NCBI GenBank assembly: GCA_013695075.1
Contig: JACDBE010000361.1
Coordinates: forward strand, 1 to 5,685
Length of the DNA stretch: 5,685 nucleotides
Source of the DNA: Acidimicrobiia bacterium
GTDB lineage: Bacteria > Actinomycetota > Acidimicrobiia > Spongiisociales > UBA5794
Reading direction: 5' to 3'
Part shown: in pieces, positions 1-5,450 of the stretch
How positions within the stretch are numbered: the first letter of the stretch is position 1
How the letters are laid out: each line of letters begins with the position of its first letter
Translations under genes and position numbers: made by a program
The notes under the pieces: model-generated
Told to the model about the DNA's origin: nothing
The model's input: the letters and a program-made list of their open reading frames with translations, nothing else
The model's database searches: none

Positions 1-1
1 C

Positions 2-1024
2 CTGGCCACAGTTGGTCACCAATTCGGGGCTATGACAGAGACTCTGGCGGTGGCGCTGATCCCGGTGATCGAGACGGTCACCGGTTGGCTCACAGCGATG
101 CTCGATGCCTTCCACTCCCTGACCCCCGGCCAGCAGGAGATGATCGCCCAGATCGTCGCCGTGGTGGCCGCGGCGGGGCCCCTGCTGTTCATCGGCGGCA
201 AGCTGGTCGCCTCGTTCGCGAGCATCGCTAAGGGATTCTCCGCCCTGTCCCGGCTACTGATGGCGAACCCGTGGCTGCTGCTGATCGCCGCCACCGTCGC
301 TCTCGTGGTCCTCATCGTCAAGAACTGGGACACGATCAAGGCCACCGTCCTGGCGGCGTGGGACGCGATCAAGTCGTGGACTTCGGGGGCGTGGGAGACG
401 ATCAAGGGCTGGTTCAGTTCGGCGCTGTCGACGATCGCCGGGTGGGTCCAGAACTGGGGGCTGATCAAGCTGTTCGTGGCGACGTGGGGGGCGATCCGCA
501 ACGGGGTCGCCGGGGTCAAAGCGTTCATCGAGGACAAGTGGAACGCGATCGTCGGGTTCTTCGAGAAGATCCCCGGGTGGATTACGGATGGGTTGTCGGG
601 TCTCTGGGAGGCCATCGTCGGTCCGTTCAGGGGGCCGATTGCATTCGTCGAGGGTCGGATCGATGGTCTCAGGAGTGCGTGGGATAACCTCATGTCGGCA
701 GTTAGCGGTAGCGGCAAGTTGTTGGTTCCAGTGGTTCCCAAAGCGGGGAACTACGACTTCCCGGAGTTCCAGACCGGTGGCGTGTTCCACGCACCCGGTG
801 GCCAGAGCCAAGGGTTCGCCCTGCTCCACGACCGGGAGCGGGTCGTCACCGAGACGCAGTGGCGGGCGATGATGCGGACCATCACCGCCGCCGAGCTCGC
901 TGCCCCGGCGACGCACGGGCGCGGCGGCCCGGCGATCGGACAGGTCAACAACTACACCGAGGCTGACCCGATGGTGGTCGCCGCCGGCCTGCACTGGATG
1001 CTACGCACCTCTGGGGTGGGCTGA
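2..1024 (+). CDS. Tape measure protein, C-terminal part (5' end outside window)
   Basis: This is the C-terminal part of a siphophage tail tape measure protein, which sets tail length, is packed inside the tail tube and helps DNA cross the envelope. The frame is open to the left edge, so the ATG at 32 is probably internal. Two strongly hydrophobic stretches (about 143-200 and 260-319) match the membrane-active segments usual in this family. They are followed by Trp-rich repeats of the form W-[D/E/G/N]-x-I-[K/R/V] (WDTIK, WDAIK, WETIK, WGLIK, WGAIR, WNAIV, WEAIV). Near the end, a GGVFHAPGG...HDRERV stretch (about 776-845) resembles the usual tape measure C-terminus. Its stop overlaps the next start by 1 nt (TGATG, 1022-1026), suggesting translational coupling. 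The downstream Dit-like gene supports the call. Total length cannot be known from this window. Confidence 0.87.
   Translation: MATVGHQFGAMTETLAVALIPVIETVTGWLTAMLDAFHSLTPGQQEMIAQIVAVVAAAGPLLFIGGKLVASFASIAKGFSALSRLLMANPWLLLIAATVALVVLIVKNWDTIKATVLAAWDAIKSWTSGAWETIKGWFSSALSTIAGWVQNWGLIKLFVATWGAIRNGVAGVKAFIEDKWNAIVGFFEKIPGWITDGLSGLWEAIVGPFRGPIAFVEGRIDGLRSAWDNLMSAVSGSGKLLVPVVPKAGNYDFPEFQTGGVFHAPGGQSQGFALLHDRERVVTETQWRAMMRTITAAELAAPATHGRGGPAIGQVNNYTEADPMVVAAGLHWMLRTSGVG
326..406 (+). repeat. Three 33-bp-spaced direct repeats in the tape measure gene
   Basis: Three near-identical 15-mers start at 326, 359 and 392: TGGGACACGATCAAG, TGGGACGCGATCAAG and TGGGAGACGATCAAG. The spacing is exactly 33 nt, or 11 codons. 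They encode WDTIK, WDAIK and WETIK. More diverged copies follow at 455, 485 and 539 with irregular spacing. An 11-residue period with a regularly placed Trp fits the helical repeats common in tape measure proteins. The repeats are coding, not a separate element. Confidence 0.7.
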
Positions 1025-1887
1025 TGCAGCAGGTGTGGTATCGCGGTCTCACCATGGGCGAGGGCACCCGCTACGCCGTGACCCGGGTGTCTGGGCTCCC
1101 GGGTCGCTCGGTGGGGCTCGCCACCCTGGATTTCCCGCAGTACCACGGCGGGGTCGCTGTCGCCTCTTATGAGGCGCCGCGGGTCATCGAACTGGATTTC
1201 GAGGTGTTCGGCGACACCACCGCCCAGACTTTGACGCTGCTCGAGGATCTGTTCGCGGTGTTCCAGCCGCAGGTCACGGTGGAGCAGCCGCTGGTGTTCA
1301 CCCTCCCCGGCCAGCCAGAGCGGCAGGTGGATTGTCGGCCGAGGCTCGGTGATGCCCCGCTGGTCACCCCGGCGATCCACCGTCACGGGGTCGCATCGTT
1401 CCAGCTTGTCGCCTCCGACCCCGCCATCTATTCGTCGGCGGAGAGACAAGCCGTCGTTACCCCGACGGTGGCATCCGGGGGTCTGACCTACGACGTGATC
1501 TACCCGAAGGTGTACGGAGCCGCGGGGGTTGGCGGCACCGTCAACGTTCCGAACGCGGGGCAGTGGGAGACGTGGCCCAGGTTTGTTATCACTGGCCCTA
1601 CGTCTGGGACGTTCACCGACCCCACTATCGAATATCTGACTGGCGGTCAGGCGCTCCGATTCAACGCCTTTGGGGGGATCGCCATTTCTGCTGGTCAGGA
1701 ACTACTGATCGATTCCAGCCCGCGGCACCGTTCTGTGACACTTGACGGGGCTTCCCGTATCGGGCGTCTGTCGGAGGATTCGGAGTGGTTCGCTTTCCAG
1801 CCCGGGATCAACGAGGTGCGTTTGCGCGGGTTCGGAACCTTCGACGGGGTGTCGATGACGATCACCGCCCGGGATGCCTGGATTTAG
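1024..1887 (+). CDS. Distal tail (Dit-like) protein
   Basis: A 287-residue protein that looks like a siphophage distal tail protein, which forms the ring joining the tail tube to the tip hub. The N-terminus (WYRGLTMGEGTRYAVTRVSG) has the family pattern of a short strand, a G-x-G-T turn and an aromatic residue, then a G-L-P segment and a beta-rich domain up to about residue 140. A second beta-rich domain follows (about 150-287), with PNAGQWETWPRF (starting at 176), a GQELLIDSSPR-like strand-turn, and a PGINEVRLRG strand near the end. These features recur in actinophage Dit-like minor tail proteins. The start at 1024 is preferred over the ATG at 1054 because the conserved N-terminus begins before it and the TGATG overlap couples it to the tape measure gene. 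A GGGGTGGG stretch just upstream is a weak ribosome site. The C-terminal half uses more A/T-ending codons than the N-terminal half. Assignment rests on pattern and position, not a search. Confidence 0.8.
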   Translation: MQQVWYRGLTMGEGTRYAVTRVSGLPGRSVGLATLDFPQYHGGVAVASYEAPRVIELDFEVFGDTTAQTLTLLEDLFAVFQPQVTVEQPLVFTLPGQPERQVDCRPRLGDAPLVTPAIHRHGVASFQLVASDPAIYSSAERQAVVTPTVASGGLTYDVIYPKVYGAAGVGGTVNVPNAGQWETWPRFVITGPTSGTFTDPTIEYLTGGQALRFNAFGGIAISAGQELLIDSSPRHRSVTLDGASRIGRLSEDSEWFAFQPGINEVRLRGFGTFDGVSMTITARDAWI

Positions 1888-1892
1888 AAGGG
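1886..1892 (+). promoter_or_regulatory. Ribosome binding site for the minor tail gene
   Basis: AGAAGGG lies 7 nt before the ATG at 1900 and overlaps the upstream TAG stop (1885-1887). It supports the 1900 start. Confidence 0.7.
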
Positions 1893-1899
1893 ATATCGA

Positions 1900-2856
1900 A
1901 TGCCACAGGTTGCTGCCCTCAAGACCAGATCCATCCAGCTGGAGCCGCTCGACGCCCGCCAGGACCGGTTGATCAACACCGTCATGCTTCTGTCTGGCGT
2001 CTTCAACCGGGCGGGCGGGTCGTACAAGGTGGCCCAGGACACCGGCTCCAACATGCAGGTCCGGGTGGGCTCTGGCGCCAACTTTGATAGCGCCGCTGTC
2101 GCCTCCTCGATCGCCGGCCAAGGCGTTTACCTGGTCGAGCACCAGAACGCTACTCACGCACTCACCATCGGGGCATCGCACGCCAGCCTTCCGCGTTACG
2201 ACAAGATTGTGCTCAGAATCTACGACGACTCGGCAGATTCGTCAGGCAAGAGCTATGCCGAGCTCGAGCGCATCGCCGGCACCCCGGCTGCGTCGCCGGT
2301 GATACCTGCGACCCCCGCTTCGTCGTTGGCGCTCGCCACGGTGCTGGTCAACCCGAACGTCACAGCGATAACGAACGCGAACATTTCCAACATCGCGCCG
2401 GAGGCGCCGTCGCGGCAGGCGCCGCGGATCCAGTTTTCTACCCTGACGGATCGGTCGACCACCACCAACGATGCAGCGATGACACAGTGGGGGACCGCCG
2501 ATACTATCGGTAATGTCTCCACCAACCTGGTTGCCGGATCCCCGGTGACTATCGGCGCCTCGGTCAACTACGAGGTCGGGATCGGTGCCGCGGTGCCGCT
2601 CACCCGTATGTCGGTGCGGGTCGACATCGCGGTTGACGGAACATGGAACCTGGGCCCCGTTTACTCCACCGATCTAAACTCGACCGGCGGATCGGACATC
2701 GACGTACAGTCGGGGTCGGCTGCCTATCACCTTGAGAATGTCACTCCTGCGATCTCGGTGCAGGTGCGGGTGATGACGCAACGTACCGTCTCCACGTCCG
2801 GTACCGCCACGTTCCGGGCTGGGCGGGTCCGCAGCGAGATTCTGCCCCCGACCTGA
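1900..2856 (+). CDS. Minor tail protein, putative receptor-binding or baseplate component
   Basis: A 318-residue protein between Dit and the tail hub protein. The N-terminal half resembles a domain seen in many actinophage minor tail proteins: RYDKIVLRIYDD (residues 99-110) and a later Pro/Ala-rich GTPAASPVIPATPASSLALA segment (from 127) that leads into a strand (ATVLV). From about residue 175 to the end the sequence is rich in Thr, Ser, Val and Gly with alternating hydrophobic residues, as expected for a beta-sandwich or jelly-roll. It ends in a strand-rich TFRAGRVRSEILPPT segment. This architecture fits a tail-tip protein with a C-terminal host-contacting head, but receptor binding is inferred from position and composition. 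No signal peptide or membrane segment is seen. The stop overlaps the next start by 1 nt (TGATG, 2854-2858). Confidence 0.72.
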   Translation: MPQVAALKTRSIQLEPLDARQDRLINTVMLLSGVFNRAGGSYKVAQDTGSNMQVRVGSGANFDSAAVASSIAGQGVYLVEHQNATHALTIGASHASLPRYDKIVLRIYDDSADSSGKSYAELERIAGTPAASPVIPATPASSLALATVLVNPNVTAITNANISNIAPEAPSRQAPRIQFSTLTDRSTTTNDAAMTQWGTADTIGNVSTNLVAGSPVTIGASVNYEVGIGAAVPLTRMSVRVDIAVDGTWNLGPVYSTDLNSTGGSDIDVQSGSAAYHLENVTPAISVQVRVMTQRTVSTSGTATFRAGRVRSEILPPT

Positions 2857-4004
2857 TGGCCGAAACCGTTCTGTCGACATCCTATGTCGGCTCGGTGGAG
2901 CCACTTATTACCCTCCCCGCTGCCACCGAGGTGAAGTACTCCTACCGGCTCAACCGGCCGGGATCGATATCGTTCAGCGTCCCCGCAGATTGGGCGCCTA
3001 CACAAGACTGGTACGATCCGGCGCTGGGACTGGCCGCGGTTTGTGAGGTTGGCGTCCACTGGGTGACGGTGCGGCGCAACCGTGGTGTCGTGTGGCGAGG
3101 CCCGATCTCTACGCTCCGGGAGGATTCCACCGTCGCCACGTTCGGCGGCGAAGGTGTCCAAGCCCACATGCGCAAGTGGCATGTCACCGCAGACCTGACG
3201 TTCGCCGCGGTTGACCAGTTCGAGATCGCCCGGGTGCTCGTCAACCGTCACCAGCTGAAGGCTGGGGGCTATGTCGGGATCAACACCAACTCCACCACCC
3301 TGTCCGGGACCGTCCGGGACCGCACCTATCTAGGCTCCGAGCTCCCCAACACTTACGATGCGATCCTTGACCTGGCCGAGGTGCGCGGCGGGTTTGATCT
3401 CGATGTCAACCCCGCTACTTTGACGTTCGACCTGTTCTTCCCGCGGCGCGGGACGCGACGCGACGACATCGTTCTCGGCGACCACAATATTCGATCGTGG
3501 TCACGAGACGAGGATGCGACCAAGCAGGCGTCGGAGGTTTTCGGGATCGGCCACGGCGAAGGCGCGGCCACGCTGATAGCAACGGCGCAGGATTCCTCCG
3601 CGGTCGCAGTCTATGGGCTCACACAGCGAGTGTTCTCCCGTAAGAATGTGCTGGCGTTGGTCAACCTACAGGCGGCGGTTGATCGACAGCTGGCGTCGTT
3701 TTCGCTGCCGCCGCGGGTGGTCGGTGTTACCGTCGGACCGGACGATCCGCCGCTGGGCTCGTATCAAGTTGGTGACGAGATCCGGGTCACTATTCCGTCG
3801 CTGTACCGGCCGATCGCCGGGTGGCGCCGCATATACGGAATCGACGTGGTGTGGAACGGCTCGAGCGAGGATGTCGTCCTCGCGGTCGGCGAGATTGGGC
3901 CCGACCTGCAGAACCCAGTGTTCCCGGCTTCCGATCAGGAGGCTATGGAACGTGCTGAGCTGCTGCGACGGGTTGATACCCTCGAGCGGGTCGACCAAAC
4001 CTGA
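2856..4004 (+). CDS. Tail hub / Tal-like minor tail protein (Siphovirus Gp37-like)
   Basis: A 382-residue protein resembling the Gp37-like family named after Rhodococcus phage ReqiPepy6. The family is related in fold to the gp27-like N-terminal part of tail-associated (Tal) proteins that close the tail tube. Supporting features are an early strand pair with SISFSVPADW, a VVWRGPISTL segment (from residue 78), a central YDAILDLAEVRGGFDLDVNP segment (from 167), and late beta-rich text with LGSYQVGDEIRVTI and an RIYGIDVVWNG strand. The last 23 residues (360-382) are charged and helical with Leu spacing (ERAELLRRVDTLERV), consistent with a short trimerising coiled coil. No C-terminal peptidase or lysozyme domain is present, unlike longer Tal proteins. 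No good ribosome site precedes the ATG, so translation probably depends on coupling through the TGATG overlap with the upstream gene. Confidence 0.8.
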   Translation: MAETVLSTSYVGSVEPLITLPAATEVKYSYRLNRPGSISFSVPADWAPTQDWYDPALGLAAVCEVGVHWVTVRRNRGVVWRGPISTLREDSTVATFGGEGVQAHMRKWHVTADLTFAAVDQFEIARVLVNRHQLKAGGYVGINTNSTTLSGTVRDRTYLGSELPNTYDAILDLAEVRGGFDLDVNPATLTFDLFFPRRGTRRDDIVLGDHNIRSWSRDEDATKQASEVFGIGHGEGAATLIATAQDSSAVAVYGLTQRVFSRKNVLALVNLQAAVDRQLASFSLPPRVVGVTVGPDDPPLGSYQVGDEIRVTIPSLYRPIAGWRRIYGIDVVWNGSSEDVVLAVGEIGPDLQNPVFPASDQEAMERAELLRRVDTLERVDQT

Positions 4005-4012
4005 GAAGGGGG
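4004..4012 (+). promoter_or_regulatory. Ribosome binding site for the endolysin
   Basis: AGAAGGGGG begins on the last base of the preceding stop and lies 7 nt before the ATG at 4020. It is the purine-rich signal that sets this start; a second weak purine run (AGGA) abuts the ATG. Confidence 0.65.
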
Positions 4013-4019
4013 GCCCAGG

Positions 4020-4859
4020 ATGGCGCTGTTGCCATGGCTCGTTGAAGTGGCGACTACCGCCGGATATCCAGTGGTAGTGGTCGACGGCTGGGAGGACCGC
4101 GGCGCGCCAACGATGCAGGCATCCCCCGCCGGGGCCCTCTACCACCACACAGCGGGACCGGCGGAGTACGACACCACCTCTGACTTCCCGTCGCTGTATA
4201 CGCTCCTCAACGGCAATGCCACGACGCCGCCGCCGCTGTCGCATTACGGGGTGGGATACAGCGGCACCATTTACGTGATCGCCGCCGGGAAATGCAACCA
4301 CGCCGGGCTGGGGTCGTGGCCAGGTGTGGGCACCTCAGAGGACGGCAGCGGGTCGCCCAACCTGATCGGCGTCGAGGTGGAGCACCCCGGCGTATCCACC
4401 GAGCCGTGGCCGGACGCGCAGCGTGACTCGGTGCGCCGGCTGTTCGCCGCCATCGCCGCCCATCTCGGCGCCGACACGATCTCCGCCGACACCGACACCG
4501 GGTTCGTGGTGTTGGGGCACAAGGAATGGGCGGCGAATCCGCCGGGGTGGCCTGGGCGCAAGATCGACCCGATCTCGACAGACATGGACGACGAGCGTGC
4601 CCTCATGGCGGCGCTACTGGAGGATGACGTGACCGTAGAAGAGTTGGAGGCGGTGCTCAGGTCCGTGATCCCCGAGCTCGTCGCCGCCGAGGTGGGCAAG
4701 CTGCTCGCGGAGGATATCCGGGAAACCTCGCCGCTGTCCCGCAGCGTGTGGGGACACCGTGGTGTCGTCAATCCCGCCGGGGCTGACCCTGGGGAGGCGG
4801 AGACGGTGCGCCGCAAGCTCGACGCCGCTTACAAGGCCGCCTCTGTCGTCACCGAGTGA
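4020..4859 (+). CDS. N-acetylmuramoyl-L-alanine amidase endolysin (Amidase_2/PGRP fold)
   Basis: A 279-residue zinc amidase that cleaves the bond between N-acetylmuramic acid and L-alanine in peptidoglycan. The catalytic domain covers about residues 20-195. By analogy with AmpD, the zinc ligands are H42 in LYHHTAGP, H167 in LGHKEWA and D183 in GRKIDP. E119 in IGVEVEH sits where the family has its catalytic Glu. The SHYGVGYSGTIYVIAAG and CNHAGLGSW segments (74-100) are typical strands and loop. The C-terminal part (about 200-279) is a charged helical segment, then a W-G-H-R-G stretch (244-248) and a final helix. It matches no cell-wall-binding repeat I recognise (no LysM or SH3-like pattern). 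No signal peptide is seen, so export through the nearby holin is expected. It follows the tail genes by 15 nt and precedes the holin, apart from the reversed pair. A virion-associated lysin is a less likely alternative. The 3' end overlaps the convergent helix-turn-helix gene by 11 bp. Confidence 0.92.
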   Translation: MALLPWLVEVATTAGYPVVVVDGWEDRGAPTMQASPAGALYHHTAGPAEYDTTSDFPSLYTLLNGNATTPPPLSHYGVGYSGTIYVIAAGKCNHAGLGSWPGVGTSEDGSGSPNLIGVEVEHPGVSTEPWPDAQRDSVRRLFAAIAAHLGADTISADTDTGFVVLGHKEWAANPPGWPGRKIDPISTDMDDERALMAALLEDDVTVEELEAVLRSVIPELVAAEVGKLLAEDIRETSPLSRSVWGHRGVVNPAGADPGEAETVRRKLDAAYKAASVVTE

Positions 4860-5043
4860 GGCGACGGGTCTCGATGGCCCACGCTTCGATGGTGGCCCAC
4901 GTCCACACCGGGGTATGGCCGAGGACTGCTTCCGGTCCGGGGAGGATGCCACGTCGGCGCCACTGGTGGACGGTGGCTGGCCGCACCCCGAGACGCTGAG
5001 CGATTTCGGGGGCGGACACGATATCGGGGATGGTGGCGGTCAC
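4849..5043 (-). CDS. Small helix-turn-helix DNA-binding protein (MerR/AlpA/excisionase-like)
   Basis: A 64-residue protein with a GTG start. Residues 10-32 form a clear helix-turn-helix: SAPEIAQRLGV, a turn, then ATVHQWRRRG as recognition helix. A PVWTWATIEAWA segment (45-56) follows, matching the wing plus capping helix of small MerR-like, AlpA-like and Xis-like proteins of actinobacteria and their phages. It would bind DNA in the cytoplasm; whether as repressor, activator or excisionase cannot be told. The GTG start overlaps the upstream gene's stop by 4 bp (GTGA, 5040-5043), so the two are probably translated together; a GAGG further upstream is too distant to be a good ribosome site. Codons are mostly G/C-ending, supporting real coding. 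Its 3' end overlaps the endolysin gene tail to tail by 11 bp. No integrase is visible nearby to favour the excisionase reading. Confidence 0.82.
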   Translation of the reverse strand: MTATIPDIVSAPEIAQRLGVRPATVHQWRRRGILPGPEAVLGHTPVWTWATIEAWAIETRRLTR

Positions 5044-5396
5044 GTCGACTCACTCTGCCTCGTTAGCTTGCGCCCTAGCGCGCGTATTTTGTTCATGACG
5101 CCGCGGATTTCGCGATCCATCTCGTGTTGCAGAACGTTTGCCTCCACCAAGATATCTTGCACGGTCTCATAGTCGATGACGCCATCGCTGTCGCGAATGG
5201 TTTCTAGTCCCGCTCGCAGCTCCCGTAGTCGGTTCATTTGGTGGTTCATCTGGTCGGCGGTGGGGTCGATGGTGTCGATGGTATTGACAGTCGCCTTACG
5301 GAGATCCTCCCATGCGGCGACGAAACGCTCAATGGCGAGCTCTTGTCTGGTGGAGTCGGTGGTCATACCGGAAAAGTGTCTCATATCACTCGACAC
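5040..5396 (-). CDS. Small helical protein of unknown function
   Basis: A 118-residue protein from a GTG at 5396. I do not recognise the family. It is highly charged and almost wholly predicted helical, with heptad-like stretches such as MNHQMNRLRELRAGLETI and VLQHEMDREIRGVMNKIRAL, so a coiled-coil or helical-bundle oligomer is plausible. No membrane segment, signal peptide or catalytic motif is visible. The GTG start is supported by GGAGG 9 nt upstream. Alternative ATG starts at 5384 and 5366 (the latter giving 108 residues, MTTDSTRQEL) lack ribosome sites, but 5366 would fit a near-leaderless transcript from the TTGACA candidate promoter. It is first in a two-gene reverse unit with the helix-turn-helix gene and lies divergent to the holin with 54 bp between starts. 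A partner or regulator role is possible but not shown. Confidence 0.66.
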   Translation of the reverse strand: MSSDMRHFSGMTTDSTRQELAIERFVAAWEDLRKATVNTIDTIDPTADQMNHQMNRLRELRAGLETIRDSDGVIDYETVQDILVEANVLQHEMDREIRGVMNKIRALGRKLTRQSEST

Positions 5397-5398
5397 TT
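5374..5398. repeat. Inverted repeat near the reverse-unit start, candidate operator
   Basis: AAGTGTC (5374-5380) and GACACTT (5392-5398) are perfect 7-bp arms separated by 11 nt. The 18-nt centre-to-centre spacing is suited to a dimeric DNA-binding protein. The repeat covers the candidate GTG start of the reverse operon and touches a TTGACA hexamer, so the adjacent helix-turn-helix protein is an obvious but unproven ligand. With an 11-nt loop and no trailing T run in either direction, a terminator is unlikely. Arms of this length can arise by chance. Confidence 0.4.
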
Positions 5399-5403
5399 GT
5401 CAA
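5375..5403 (-). promoter_or_regulatory. Candidate reverse-strand promoter
   Basis: On the - strand a consensus -35 hexamer TTGACA (5403-5398) is followed after 17 nt by GACACT (5380-5375), a weak -10 that keeps only the A at position 2, the A at position 4 and the final T. Transcription would begin near 5368, just before the ATG at 5366, giving a near-leaderless message. This conflicts with the ribosome site supporting the GTG at 5396, which lies upstream of the predicted transcript start. Both cannot be the main signal. Confidence 0.27.
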
Positions 5404-5405
5404 TA

Positions 5406-5410
5406 CCTCC
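5406..5410 (-). promoter_or_regulatory. Ribosome binding site for the reverse unit
   Basis: CCTCC on the + strand reads GGAGG on the - strand, inside a longer GGGGGAGG run. It lies 9 nt before the GTG at 5396, an ideal spacing, and is the main reason for choosing that start over the ATGs at 5384 and 5366. Confidence 0.55.
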
Positions 5411-5436
5411 CCCTGCTGCCCTCGCGTTCTCAAGAG

Positions 5437-5442
5437 AAAGGG
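5437..5442 (+). promoter_or_regulatory. Ribosome binding site for the holin
   Basis: AAAGGG lies 8 nt before the ATG at 5451 and fixes the holin start. It partly overlaps a small imperfect palindrome, TTCTC-AA-GAGAA (5427-5438). No convincing + strand promoter was found in the 54 bp between the divergent starts, so the holin may depend on read-through from the late operon. Confidence 0.65.
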
Positions 5443-5450
5443 AAAAACCC

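Noticed and set aside
32..34. ATG at 32 as the true start of the first gene
   Set aside because: The same frame is open to the left edge with plausible tape-measure sequence before it, no ribosome site precedes this ATG, and about 330 residues is short for a tape measure protein.
16..994. Long open frames on the - strand across the tape measure gene (16-741 and 254-994)
   Set aside because: They lie opposite a well-supported tape measure gene, have low-complexity Arg/Pro/Ala-rich translations with no recognisable domain, and arise easily in high-GC DNA.
3666..4301. 211-codon - strand frame across the end of the hub gene and start of the endolysin
   Set aside because: It spans two convincing + strand genes and their junction, and its translation is an Arg/Pro/Gly/His-rich shadow with no motif.
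4759..5172. 137-codon + strand frame covering the gap between endolysin and holin
   Set aside because: It starts inside the endolysin in another frame, has no ribosome site, and its translation has no domain. The - strand reading gives a clear helix-turn-helix and a 4-bp operon overlap.
5392..5404. Possible mycobacteriophage L5-type stoperator around TGTCAA
   Set aside because: Only the TGTCAA core matches; the GGTGG half of that site is absent, and TGTCAA is equally explained as a reverse -35 hexamer.
5427..5438. TTCTC-AA-GAGAA palindrome upstream of the holin
   Set aside because: Arms are only 5 bp with a 2-nt spacer, too tight for a hairpin, and it partly overlaps the ribosome site. Chance is a sufficient explanation without other copies.
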